Made by a program: the position numbers and the translations under genes. Shown here piece by piece: positions 43,496 through 52,926 of a stretch of DNA of 64,000 nt. Position 1 is the stretch's first letter; each line of letters begins with the position of its first letter. The stretch is from Flavobacteriales bacterium UBA6051 (GTDB lineage Bacteria; Bacteroidota; Bacteroidia; Flavobacteriales_D; Crocinitomicaceae). The stretch spans positions 206,915 through 270,914 of the forward strand of contig DIYP01000011.1 of NCBI GenBank assembly GCA_002427735.1, read 5' to 3'. The notes under the pieces are model-generated. The model was given only the letters and a program-made list of their open reading frames with translations. It made no database searches and was not told where the DNA came from.

Positions 43496-43754
43496 GTGTC
43501 TCTCAATTTTGTCTCGTAAAAGTAAGAGAAATATGAAAAAATAAACTGCTAAACCGAATGGAATTTGAGATTTTTTTCAACACCTAAAAAGGTGTAGAAA
43601 AGGAAGTTAAAATACCCTATGATTAATAGATGAATCATGTGTGATTTGAATGCTTCGCAATACATGCTATTGACTTACGAATTAAATTCGAAGAGTCATT
43701 GATTTAATATTGTTGCATTAAGCTTATATTTAGGCAAATAGCAAAAGAAACCAC

Positions 43755-44567
43755 TTGGATAAACTGAATAAAGGAAGTTATTTTGGAGAAGGGAAGCAGT
43801 GTGTTGAATTTGGTGGTCTGATCATTTCAGATACGCAATATGCGGGAGCACGAAAAATTCCATGGCACTATCATGAAAACCCCTATTTCGCATTGGTCAC
43901 TAATGGCGCTTTTACTGAACAGAATAAAAAAGAGTCGATTATCTGTGAATCCGGAAGTCTGCTTTTTCACAACTGGGAAGAGGTACATGCGAACAACATA
44001 CACACTGAATTATCCGGGAGCTTACATGTAGAAATTTTGCCGGAATGGGCACAGCGGTTTGAGATAGATTTAAAATCTGTCCAAGGAAACTTTGAGATCA
44101 ATGACCCACAAACGAAAGCTGATTTTTATACCATTCGGAAAGAGTTTTTATTAAACGATAATAGCAGTCAACTTGCAATAGATGGAATACTCTTACAGGT
44201 TTTTTCTCGTATGCTCAGAAAAGGAGAGGAATCAATCAGCCGTGTTCCAGATTGGGCTTTAAAGGCCAGGGATATGATTTATCAAAACCAAGGTAAACAA
44301 CTGTCTGCGGAAGAAATTTCCAAAGAGGTCAATGTTCATCCAGTTACATTATCCAAGTCTTTTAATAGGTTTTTTGGAATGTCGATGGGCAAGTTTCAGA
44401 GAGGTGTACAAGCGGCAAGAGCCGCAGAATTGATTCAATCTGGCAACTATTCATTGCTTGATATAGCACATGAAATTGGTTGTTACGATCAAAGCCATTT
44501 CAATCGTATTTTCAAAGAGTTTTATTCGATTACACCGGGAGAATTTCAAAAAATAGTACAGCGCTAA
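43755..44567 (+). CDS. AraC-family transcriptional regulator
   Basis: A 270-aa regulator with an N-terminal cupin-like sensing domain (IPWHYHENPYFALV with a His pair, LLFHNWEEVHANNI) and a C-terminal double helix-turn-helix (LSAEEISKEVNVHPVTLSKS, LLDIAHEIGCYDQSHFNRIF). The start is TTG at 43755: the frame has a stop (TAG) at 43731-43733 and no ATG between. The ligand is unknown. The next genes on the strand are a two-gene T9SS cargo operon starting 83 bp downstream, a possible but unproven target. Confidence 0.82.
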   Translation: MDKLNKGSYFGEGKQCVEFGGLIISDTQYAGARKIPWHYHENPYFALVTNGAFTEQNKKESIICESGSLLFHNWEEVHANNIHTELSGSLHVEILPEWAQRFEIDLKSVQGNFEINDPQTKADFYTIRKEFLLNDNSSQLAIDGILLQVFSRMLRKGEESISRVPDWALKARDMIYQNQGKQLSAEEISKEVNVHPVTLSKSFNRFFGMSMGKFQRGVQAARAAELIQSGNYSLLDIAHEIGCYDQSHFNRIFKEFYSITPGEFQKIVQR

Positions 44568-44617
44568 TTTCATACAAGTGATGCTATTTTGTCCTATGTT
44601 CAAAGGAATGTCCGACT

Positions 44618-44625
44618 TATCTTTG
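44618..44625 (+). promoter_or_regulatory. Candidate -7 box of the LVIVD cargo operon
   Basis: TATCTTTG matches TAnnTTTG and ends 25 bp before the ATG at 44651. No well-spaced TTG is present upstream, so the assignment is weak. Confidence 0.35.
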
Positions 44626-44650
44626 TACTAATCATTTAAAATCACTGGAA

Positions 44651-46087
44651 ATGAAATCACTGTTTTATCAATTTGCTTTTTGTCGATGTCTGCTATTGTT
44701 GTTTAGTCTGCTATGTCTTAAAAGTAGTTTGTTCGCTCAGTTTAATATTCAATTGGAGGGGCAAGATCAGTTTCCATCTGGTATCACAGGATTAACACCT
44801 GTAGTAGATAAGCTTGATAGAGACTATGTATATGTAGCTGCGAATGAAGACGGCTTAAAAATATATGATGTTGTTATGGCGACACCTGTGCTGGTGCAAA
44901 GCTTGGATACAATTGCTCTTGGAGCGAGGGTAATGAGTGTTACACAGCGAGATACCTTACTCTATGTCTGCATTGGAACCCATTTTGGAACAGGCCAATC
45001 TGATCCTCCTGGAATTACCATTGTTGATGTCGCTGACCCACTAAGTCCAATCGTTTTGGATTCATGGACGGGAAACCCTGCTCATGGTACCGGAATAGTG
45101 CGTGTTCTGGGAGATTATGCCTATGTAGGTGGTATGTACGAGGGGCTGATTGTTCTCAATATTTCTGATCCAAATAACATCAGTTTTGTTTCACAGCTTA
45201 TCCCTCCAATTGATTTCCCACATCCGAACAATACGCAGGAAAAGGTTAACGCGAGGGGAATGGATGTAGTTGATTCCTTGGTTTATTTGTGTTATGACCA
45301 AGGAGGAGTTCGTGTCATTAACTGCGCAGACATTAATAATCCAGTTGAAATTGAGATGTGGGCGAACCCTGTCACTTTCGATCCAATGGAATGGCCGCGA
45401 GCTTATAACAATATTATTGTCGATGATACTGTTGCCTATGTTGCTGTGGATTACTGTGGATTGGAAATATTAGACATCAGAGATCCATACAATATCAGCA
45501 TGATTACACATTATAATCCGCATGATTGTCCTGTTAATGGTTTATGGTGGGGAGCGCCTATTCATACGAATGAGATGGTTTTACAAAAGGAGTGCAACGC
45601 GCTATTCATCTCAACGGGAAAAAGTGATTTACTCGTCATGGATATTGCAGATCCTTATGCACCCATTGCAATTGATTCTTTTGGGACAGTTTTAGATACT
45701 GCTGCCACTTGGGGGATTGATATGAATGATGAGCACATTTATTTAACGTATACCTATATTCCAACTTGGGTGCCGTCCATTCTTGTCCCATTTTATTCCG
45801 AATGGAATGGTGTAAAGAAGTTGGCATATGATAAGTGCGGTTTAGGGCAAATTAATATGAGCAATGAATCGTCTATCGTTTATCCGAACCCATCTTCTGG
45901 AATATTGAATGTTAGTTCAGATGCACCTTATCGATATCGACTCATCGATTTATCTGGTAAGTTAACCATGCGAGGAAATGGCGCCTCAAATAATCAGATA
46001 GACCTTTCATTAGTTGAAAAAGGTACGTATATTTTGACACTTGAATATGCGGAACAAGTTGTTCGGCATAAGATTGTTTTAGAATGA
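44651..46087 (+). CDS. LVIVD-repeat beta-propeller T9SS cargo protein
   Basis: A 478-aa secreted protein with a signal peptide (residues ~1-30, ending SLFAQ). Repeated motifs of the type DYVYVAANEDGLKIYDV, YAYVGGMYEGLIVLNISDPN, VAYVAVDYCGLEILDIRDPY and DLLVMDIADPYAPIAIDS are LVIVD repeats, which form a surface beta-propeller. The C terminus (SIVYPNPSSGILNVSSDAPY, ending RHKIVLE) is a T9SS type A sorting domain. LVIVD proteins are common at flavobacterial surfaces; binding partners are unknown. The stop overlaps the next gene as ATGA, indicating coupling to a second cargo protein. Confidence 0.8.
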   Translation: MKSLFYQFAFCRCLLLLFSLLCLKSSLFAQFNIQLEGQDQFPSGITGLTPVVDKLDRDYVYVAANEDGLKIYDVVMATPVLVQSLDTIALGARVMSVTQRDTLLYVCIGTHFGTGQSDPPGITIVDVADPLSPIVLDSWTGNPAHGTGIVRVLGDYAYVGGMYEGLIVLNISDPNNISFVSQLIPPIDFPHPNNTQEKVNARGMDVVDSLVYLCYDQGGVRVINCADINNPVEIEMWANPVTFDPMEWPRAYNNIIVDDTVAYVAVDYCGLEILDIRDPYNISMITHYNPHDCPVNGLWWGAPIHTNEMVLQKECNALFISTGKSDLLVMDIADPYAPIAIDSFGTVLDTAATWGIDMNDEHIYLTYTYIPTWVPSILVPFYSEWNGVKKLAYDKCGLGQINMSNESSIVYPNPSSGILNVSSDAPYRYRLIDLSGKLTMRGNGASNNQIDLSLVEKGTYILTLEYAEQVVRHKIVLE

Positions 46088-46779
46088 TAAGGTTATTTCT
46101 GGTACTTGGTATACTCCTTTCGATAGGTTGTGCAGAAGCGCAAAGTCTGCTCATTCAAGATGATCAAGAGAACTCTATTAACGGAGATACCATTTTTGTT
46201 GAAATGGATATCAATGATTTATCTGTGGAGGTGTATGCTGGCCTGAAGAATACGGGCGCAAATGCTATCGATGTTAACGTAACGCGCTTTGAAGAGAATG
46301 TTCTTTCGAATACCAGTAGCTATTTTTGCTGGGGAGTGTGCACGGGGGTAACAACATCGGGTGATTTTCCGGTTGTTACACCTTCCGGTAGTGTGAATTT
46401 TCAATCTGGCGCGTCAGTGCCCTCCAACGATGCAGGTTTTACTCTACACTATGATCCAAATTTTCAACTTGGAACGAGTCTTTTTAGAATAAAGTTTTTT
46501 GATATTACCAATCCAGACGATTCGAGTCATGTATACATTTCCATAACCTCAAAAGACTATGTTTCTCTTTCTGAAATTGAAGGGGATGACTTTGTTATTT
46601 ACCCGAATCCAGCGAAAGGTGTTCTCTACTTTTCAGAAGTAAGAGCATATGCCTTGCTAAATATAAAGGGCGAATTGATTCGAAATGGAAAGGGAAATAA
46701 ACTACTTCTAACCGAAATAAGGCCAGGTGTTTATTTCCTGCAGACTAAGAAGGGGAGTACCAAAGTGACCATTTACTAA
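46084..46779 (+). CDS. Small T9SS cargo protein
   Basis: A 231-aa secreted protein with a signal peptide (MIRLFLVLGILLSIGC, ending AEAQ). The core (~20-155) resembles a beta-sandwich with a CWGVC pair (likely a disulfide) and the end DDFVIYPNPAKGVLYFSEV ... TKVTIY is a type A sorting domain. The sandwich is similar to modules often appended to T9SS substrates, without enzymatic motifs. It is translated together with the LVIVD protein (4-bp overlap), so the two may form a surface complex. The stop codon overlaps the convergent accC stop. Confidence 0.75.
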   Translation: MIRLFLVLGILLSIGCAEAQSLLIQDDQENSINGDTIFVEMDINDLSVEVYAGLKNTGANAIDVNVTRFEENVLSNTSSYFCWGVCTGVTTSGDFPVVTPSGSVNFQSGASVPSNDAGFTLHYDPNFQLGTSLFRIKFFDITNPDDSSHVYISITSKDYVSLSEIEGDDFVIYPNPAKGVLYFSEVRAYALLNIKGELIRNGKGNKLLLTEIRPGVYFLQTKKGSTKVTIY

Positions 46780-48260
46780 GAACGATTCGTTCTCCAGCCA
46801 CTGGTAATTTCTCTGGAGGCAAATTCCTCGCTATTTCTTTCCTTGATAGAATCCCAAATTTGATTCATACCATGTGTAAGAGCTTCATGTTCTTCCTCCA
46901 TGGCTGTGTGCATTATCGTTGGGTCCTCAAAATAAGTACGAACGAAGTTTGTATCAAAATCTCCAGAAACAAACGCTTCATGTTTCAACACATACTTACC
47001 AAAGTCAAGTGTTGTTTTTAAACCTGAAATTTGGTACTCGTCAATGGCCTTAATCGTTCTTCGAATAGCTGTTTCTCGGTCTTTCCCCCAAACAACAAGT
47101 TTTGCAATCATTGGATCATAATAAATCGGAATATCCATTCCTTCTACAAATGCGTCGTCAACGCGAACACTTTGGCCAGAAGGGATTCTGTAACGCTCCA
47201 AATTTCCAATATCTGGTGTAAATCCATTCAGCGTGTCTTCTGCATATACGCGCACTTCCATTGCGTGACCATGGATTGATAGTTCTTCCTGCTTTTTAGG
47301 TAGCTCTTCTCCACGAGCAACGCGAATTTGCCATTCAACCAAATCAAGTCCAGTGATTTCCTCGGTCACAGGATGTTCTACCTGTAATCGTGTATTCATC
47401 TCTAGGAAATAGAAGTTGAGATCGCCATCCAATAAGAACTCAACGGTCCCAGCACCTTCGTAGTTACAGGCTTTGCAAACAGCGATTGCGGCCGCACCCA
47501 TTTGATCACGAAGTTCAGGTGTAAGAATTGAACTTGGTGCTTCTTCAACTACTTTTTGGTGTCTTCGTTGAATTGAACATTCGCGCTCAAATAAATGAAC
47601 AGTGTTTCCCTTACTATCTGCAAATACTTGAATTTCTATGTGCCTTGGCTTTGTGACAAATTTCTCAACAAAACAGGCGTCATTTCCAAATGAAGAACGC
47701 GCTTCATTCTGAGCTAGACGCATTTGCTCTTCTAAATCTTCAGAACGTTCTACAAGGCGCATTCCTTTTCCACCACCTCCTGCAGAAGCTTTTATTAAGA
47801 CCGGGTAACCAATCTGATCAGCAATAGATTTTGCCTCAGCAACGTCAGAAATTGCTTTGTCAATTCCAGGAACAAGCGGTACGTCATAACTTTTTACAGC
47901 CTGCTTAGCGCTCAGTTTGTCTCCCATAACTTCCATCGCTTCCGGAGATGGACCAATAAAGGTGATTCCAGCTTTTGTTACTTTTCGAGCGAATTCTGCA
48001 TTTTCTGAAAGGAATCCATATCCTGGATGAATCCCATCTACTCCAAGGTTCTTACAATGCTCAAGGATAACATCTTGCTTTAGGTAACTCTCAGCAGAAG
48101 GACTTTCACCAACGTAAACCGCTTCATCAGCTTCGAGTACATGTGGTGCATTTTTATCTGCGTCTGAATAAATGGCCACACTGGCGATATCCATTTTCTT
48201 CAACGTTCGGATTACACGTCGCGCAATTTCTCCTCGGTTTGCAATAAGAACTTTCTTCAT
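46776..48260 (-). CDS. accC: Biotin carboxylase subunit of acyl-CoA carboxylase
   Basis: A 494-aa ATP-grasp enzyme that carboxylates biotin on its carrier protein in acetyl- or propionyl-CoA carboxylase. Visible: KKVLIANRGEIARRVIRT, GYGFLSENAEFA, the glycine-rich ATP loop KASAGGGGKGMR, ERECSIQRRHQKVVEEAPS and EMNTRLQVEHPVTE (catalytic region). It has ~45 extra residues at the C terminus relative to E. coli AccC. The biotin carrier (accB) and carboxyltransferase genes are not adjacent, so it cannot be decided which acyl-CoA carboxylase it serves. Confidence 0.9.
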   Translation of the reverse strand: MKKVLIANRGEIARRVIRTLKKMDIASVAIYSDADKNAPHVLEADEAVYVGESPSAESYLKQDVILEHCKNLGVDGIHPGYGFLSENAEFARKVTKAGITFIGPSPEAMEVMGDKLSAKQAVKSYDVPLVPGIDKAISDVAEAKSIADQIGYPVLIKASAGGGGKGMRLVERSEDLEEQMRLAQNEARSSFGNDACFVEKFVTKPRHIEIQVFADSKGNTVHLFERECSIQRRHQKVVEEAPSSILTPELRDQMGAAAIAVCKACNYEGAGTVEFLLDGDLNFYFLEMNTRLQVEHPVTEEITGLDLVEWQIRVARGEELPKKQEELSIHGHAMEVRVYAEDTLNGFTPDIGNLERYRIPSGQSVRVDDAFVEGMDIPIYYDPMIAKLVVWGKDRETAIRRTIKAIDEYQISGLKTTLDFGKYVLKHEAFVSGDFDTNFVRTYFEDPTIMHTAMEEEHEALTHGMNQIWDSIKERNSEEFASREITSGWRTNRS

Positions 48261-48318
48261 ATCGGAAATTTAGAATACATTCAAAACTTAGCCGACGAAG
48301 TTACCAAATTTTGGACAT

Positions 48319-51300
48319 TTATGGCAGGTCCTCTGGATTTGCCTGAGGTTCTTCTGTTTTAGCATTGTTCGCTTTCAAAGATTCGGGCACTGGTACTTGT
48401 TTTCGCTTACGTTTGACAGGGTAGCGTTTGTTCTTTTTCTTGCGGAAGATGTCAAGGAAATATTGGACCGCTTTGAAATCTTTGACGGTATGGAAGTCTT
48501 CGTTGTATGATAGACCTGCTCCTTGCGTAAAGGATCCTTGTTCCTCGTTTTGAATAATTGTACGGTCATTCGATTCGTTGAAAATATTCACACGGAAAGT
48601 TCCACTTTCATTAAGTAAATATTCGAGTTGAACGTCACCGATCAGGGAATTCTCATTGTGGTCTTCATCAACTCTTCGGTTTTCAACTCCGAAGCTTCCA
48701 GATAGAATCAATCGATCATCTAGAAAACCTTTCGATACACCAAATTCATAAATATCGTCTCCGGTCAATTGATCAGAGTCCATGTTCACATTTAGCGTGT
48801 AATCATCCGACACTTTGGAAAGAATTGCATTGATTTGATTTGTGACAAGATCAATGGCGGCACTTCCCACAGCCAGCTCTGTACCGGCCATTGGTTGGAA
48901 GCGTTTCCAAAGTAGGAGGGAGAAGAACTGTCTTCTCAATTCATCTGGATCGCTTTTGATTCTTGTAATTACCGCTTTGGCTGCTTCATTCGCTTTAGGG
49001 GCTTTTAAATCAAACCCAATGGCAGGTTTTACCAAAGATTCCGTCAAATCAAGGTAACAAAGAACTTCCTGATGAGCACCGCTACCAGATCCAAATTGAT
49101 CATTGGTCGCAGCGGCAATATTCGCATTGACTTTATAGTATGTTTTGAGATTCAATACAGCATTGTATGGGTCCCCGGTCCAACTAATGCTTCCACCATT
49201 TTCAATGTAGAATTTTTCTTTAATAGGTCCCATAGCAAAGTCATACACACCGTCAGTTACTGTGTAAATACCATTCATTGTGACATCACCGATGTTATTG
49301 AGGGCAATATCAATATCACCCTTACCGTGGGCGGTAATTTCATCTTCAAGGTCTTCATTGAAAATAATTTTGACTTGAGCAGAAGGTGTCACGTGAAAGT
49401 TCAGATCTAGATCTACACCGGTAAAGTCAATTTTAGGCTCATCCAATTGATCCAAAGTATCCTTATCAACAAAGATGATGAAGCTTTCCTCTTCAATATC
49501 TCCCATTCCATACATTGGAATTTCTATTTCCGTACCGTCGCGGGTTTCTAGATCAACAGTTACTTCGAGATTGTCTGTATATCCAAAGACGTCAATGATG
49601 CCACGGGCATATCCGGTTCCATAATAAATATCTCCAGGCTCGTACTTTGAATTAAGTACTAAGAATTTATCCAATGGTTGGACAATCCAGGGCTGAGTGG
49701 GATCACGATTAATGGCGTCGTCCTCTAAATCGAACATGAGGTCAAAGTTGAAATCTTCAAAATTGTCATGATAAATCGACCCAATAAGCATTCCTGCATT
49801 TCCTTCTTCATCGAAAACTGGAATTCCATTGATATAGAATCCATATTCATCGGCTTCAATTGGGCCTTCCAGTCCGAAGTGCGTACCTAGTAGATCTACC
49901 ATTGCAGATCCGGCTACGAGTTTTACAGTTCCGTCCAGAATTGGCTTATCCGGTGTTCCTGTTACTTTCAATGTTCCATTCAATAAGCCTTTGATCTCGG
50001 AAAGCACATCTGGGTCGAAGAAGGCATTGGTAAATTGAATGTCTGTATACTCGAAGAAAAGGTTAAAATCTAGGTTATCCTTTTTCAACTTAGGATAATA
50101 GTCTCCAATAAAATCAAATGTTTGATTCCCTTTATAGATTAAGTCACCTTGCAAAGCAATGCTCTGCGTTCGCTTGATCCATTCTGATTTCACATTGATG
50201 TCGCCGACCAGCTGATTCCGTGTTTTGAACTCCAGAATGTTTGCATCTCCCACGTATTTTAAATCGTTGAAAGGGTTAGATACATATCCCCAGGCATTTA
50301 GTTTTCCTTCCAGCGGCACGTCTGAAACGAAGTTGGAAATTTCATCCAATTCGAATTCCTTAACATTAAAGTTAAGTCGATGATCATTGCTTTTTGAGAG
50401 TGTTCCTTCAAGTTCAATGGTCTGTTGATTCCTTTTTAATTCAAAGTTATTGACTTGAATCGTATCATTATGCCATTGCACATTGGATGCATGACTAATT
50501 TCCCATCGATGCTCCTGAACAAAGAAATGCGAAGGGTCAAGTACGAAATCAAAATGATCTTTATCGAGCACGTTTGTTTCCCAGGTAATGGCTGAAGCTG
50601 TAGAGGTGTTTTGTTCCCAAACCAGATCAGTATGAAGCAAGTTATCTGCTCCTCGAGACTGAAGATAAATATCATTGAACTGAATGGAATCGTTGAAAAC
50701 AAATGTGTTGATATGGTAATCAGCCAGAATACTTTGAGAAGTCATTACTTGGTGCATATCTACACCTTGAAAAGCCATTTTTTTATAAATAATCGAATCT
50801 GATTCAATATCTGCGATTAGGTCTTCGCGCTCCGCAAAGTAGTGCCCCTTAACCTTGGTTCCAGATGCAATTCTGAGATCTGGAAAGAAAATGGCCATGA
50901 AGTCATCCGATTGGTTGAATTGAAAATCGAATGAAAAATGATCCTTTTTTTCACTATCTCTTTCTGCTAACTCAGTTGAATAGTAATTAGGGAATACGCG
51001 ACTCAGTTGATGATTTAGATCATTCAAAATGTAGTTTACATCAAGCTTTCCGGTAATGTTACCACTGGCAATGTCGCTGACTACGGTAAACTTATCAGTT
51101 TCTGCCCCTCTTTCAATGTCTAGACGCAGCGATGGAATAGTAAATGTTTTTCCCTTTTCATACAAGGAGAATTCATCCATATGTATAAACCCGCGAAAGC
51201 TATTTGGGTTTTTTCCATAAAGGTCAATGGTGAAAACGGAACTTAGCTGCGATGACTGTTCTGTTATATTCAACTGCTCAAGCATTGCGTTTTCGATGTT

Positions 51301-52905
51301 CACAGTGAACAAAAGATGCGGTTCTCCATGGAAATCAATCATCCCATCATAGGTCATGTCAAGGTTATCGTCTTTAACATCTATTTTTCCTACAAACCTT
51401 TCTTTTGCCAAGGATCCCTCCAGTACCGTAATTCTTTTGTAGGGGTAGCCCAAATAATCGAATCGGTTCACGTTACCACTGATAGATGTGAATTCTACAT
51501 CTGCGATAGAAAAGGCTTCTCCAGATAATGAAAACACGCCGTCAACATAACCAAGTGTATTGTCTTGTAAGAATTTTCCGAGGTTAAAATGTTCTACTTT
51601 AACGTCATAGTCACCAGAGCCAGATTTCTCGAATAAATAGGAGTTGTTGGCCGGGTTTTCCGTGAACATTACCCCGTTATCCATGCGTACGTCTCCCAAT
51701 TCAGTTTTTACAATATCAGAAGCAATAACAAATTGTGAGTAAAAACCGTCAAGCCTTACTTCCCTTGCCTCAAAGAACCCGAGTCGCAGTAATTGATCAT
51801 TGACTTTAATGTATTTTTCAGGACTAATATCTGGTAAACGTATCTCCCTTAATTCTCTGAGGTCGATGTATGCATAATTAATCTTCTCATGGAAGAACCC
51901 GAGTTTCATTTTCCGATAGTCAGGAATGTCGAAAGTTCCCTTCAGGGAAGTTTTGTCTTTGATGCTCAGCGAGAAATCTTTCAAACGCAAGTTTTTAACC
52001 TCCTTTTCCAATCCTGTCGTCAGTGATATGGTATCCGTCATTCCCTTGAGAATAGGAGCAAACAATGAGCCTTCTGTGAGGGCGATGGTACTTTTATCAA
52101 TCTTTGCGTCAAACTTTACACTGTCCACAAAGGTTTTAAAATCGGTAAAACCACTTGAAAGCATATTGAATTTAGCAGCTTCAACCGTTGCCCCCGGAGA
52201 GTTGATCTCAACATCTGAAAGAAAGATACCATTCTCGGAGACATTAACATTTGAAAAAAGACGTTCGAGTCGAAAGCCAGATTTCTCATTACAGGAAACA
52301 CGCTGAATCGTTCCTGAGTACGTGCGGTTTTCAATCTTGAAGTCCGTTACTTCGGTGTTTATGTCAGAAGCTGCAATGTGAAAGTAGTCGACACCATAAT
52401 CTGTTCTTTCTTTTCGATTATCATCATACTTAAATGTTGATTCAGTGACCTGAACAACATCGGCAATTAGTGAAAAGGGTCTTTTTTTCTTTTTCTGCGG
52501 AGTGAAGTACTCCCGTATAAACTGATAATTGAAAACACCATTCGTATCTCTTGAAATGGCAATGTCTACTTTTTTTATTTCGACTTCCCCTAAATGAAAA
52601 TGACGCTTTTTTAGGTCGTAGTCGTCAAGTTCTGCAAAAATACTCTGAGCGGCCAAAATAGTATCGCCCATCTGATCTTCAATCAGTACCCCTTTTAATT
52701 CGACCTTATCCAAAAAGATTATGGATACTTTGTCAATTTTTATTTCAGCTCCTAATTCTTCTGAGAGGTATGCTGTTAGCTCGTTTGCGAGATAAGTTTG
52801 AAACGTAGATGATCGAATAGCGAATGACAAAAAAATGATGAGAATGAGCGTCCACTCGAAAAGCCCTCCAAGCGTTTTTGCTACTATTTTCATTAATTTC
52901 GTCAT
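48319..52905 (-). CDS. TamB-like translocation/assembly module protein (DUF490)
   Basis: A 1528-aa envelope protein anchored by one N-terminal helix (residues ~12-32, LGGLFEWTLILIIFLSFAIR) followed by long beta-rich AsmA/TamB-type repeats. The TamB (DUF490) domain is at the C terminus (~1130-1440): GDIDIALNNIGDVTMNGIYT, ENGGSISWTGDPYNAVLNLK, DELRRQFFSLLLWKRF. TamB-like proteins are thought to bridge the periplasm and move phospholipids or help assemble outer-membrane proteins. A Lys-rich segment (KKKNKRYPVKRKRK) ends the protein. I start it at the ATG at 52905 rather than the TTG at 52914. It is divergent from tsaD with only 21 bp between starts. Confidence 0.85.
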   Translation of the reverse strand: MTKLMKIVAKTLGGLFEWTLILIIFLSFAIRSSTFQTYLANELTAYLSEELGAEIKIDKVSIIFLDKVELKGVLIEDQMGDTILAAQSIFAELDDYDLKKRHFHLGEVEIKKVDIAISRDTNGVFNYQFIREYFTPQKKKKRPFSLIADVVQVTESTFKYDDNRKERTDYGVDYFHIAASDINTEVTDFKIENRTYSGTIQRVSCNEKSGFRLERLFSNVNVSENGIFLSDVEINSPGATVEAAKFNMLSSGFTDFKTFVDSVKFDAKIDKSTIALTEGSLFAPILKGMTDTISLTTGLEKEVKNLRLKDFSLSIKDKTSLKGTFDIPDYRKMKLGFFHEKINYAYIDLRELREIRLPDISPEKYIKVNDQLLRLGFFEAREVRLDGFYSQFVIASDIVKTELGDVRMDNGVMFTENPANNSYLFEKSGSGDYDVKVEHFNLGKFLQDNTLGYVDGVFSLSGEAFSIADVEFTSISGNVNRFDYLGYPYKRITVLEGSLAKERFVGKIDVKDDNLDMTYDGMIDFHGEPHLLFTVNIENAMLEQLNITEQSSQLSSVFTIDLYGKNPNSFRGFIHMDEFSLYEKGKTFTIPSLRLDIERGAETDKFTVVSDIASGNITGKLDVNYILNDLNHQLSRVFPNYYSTELAERDSEKKDHFSFDFQFNQSDDFMAIFFPDLRIASGTKVKGHYFAEREDLIADIESDSIIYKKMAFQGVDMHQVMTSQSILADYHINTFVFNDSIQFNDIYLQSRGADNLLHTDLVWEQNTSTASAITWETNVLDKDHFDFVLDPSHFFVQEHRWEISHASNVQWHNDTIQVNNFELKRNQQTIELEGTLSKSNDHRLNFNVKEFELDEISNFVSDVPLEGKLNAWGYVSNPFNDLKYVGDANILEFKTRNQLVGDINVKSEWIKRTQSIALQGDLIYKGNQTFDFIGDYYPKLKKDNLDFNLFFEYTDIQFTNAFFDPDVLSEIKGLLNGTLKVTGTPDKPILDGTVKLVAGSAMVDLLGTHFGLEGPIEADEYGFYINGIPVFDEEGNAGMLIGSIYHDNFEDFNFDLMFDLEDDAINRDPTQPWIVQPLDKFLVLNSKYEPGDIYYGTGYARGIIDVFGYTDNLEVTVDLETRDGTEIEIPMYGMGDIEEESFIIFVDKDTLDQLDEPKIDFTGVDLDLNFHVTPSAQVKIIFNEDLEDEITAHGKGDIDIALNNIGDVTMNGIYTVTDGVYDFAMGPIKEKFYIENGGSISWTGDPYNAVLNLKTYYKVNANIAAATNDQFGSGSGAHQEVLCYLDLTESLVKPAIGFDLKAPKANEAAKAVITRIKSDPDELRRQFFSLLLWKRFQPMAGTELAVGSAAIDLVTNQINAILSKVSDDYTLNVNMDSDQLTGDDIYEFGVSKGFLDDRLILSGSFGVENRRVDEDHNENSLIGDVQLEYLLNESGTFRVNIFNESNDRTIIQNEEQGSFTQGAGLSYNEDFHTVKDFKAVQYFLDIFRKKKNKRYPVKRKRKQVPVPESLKANNAKTEEPQANPEDLP

Positions 52906-52926
52906 CCAGTACAAAGCTTACGTAAG

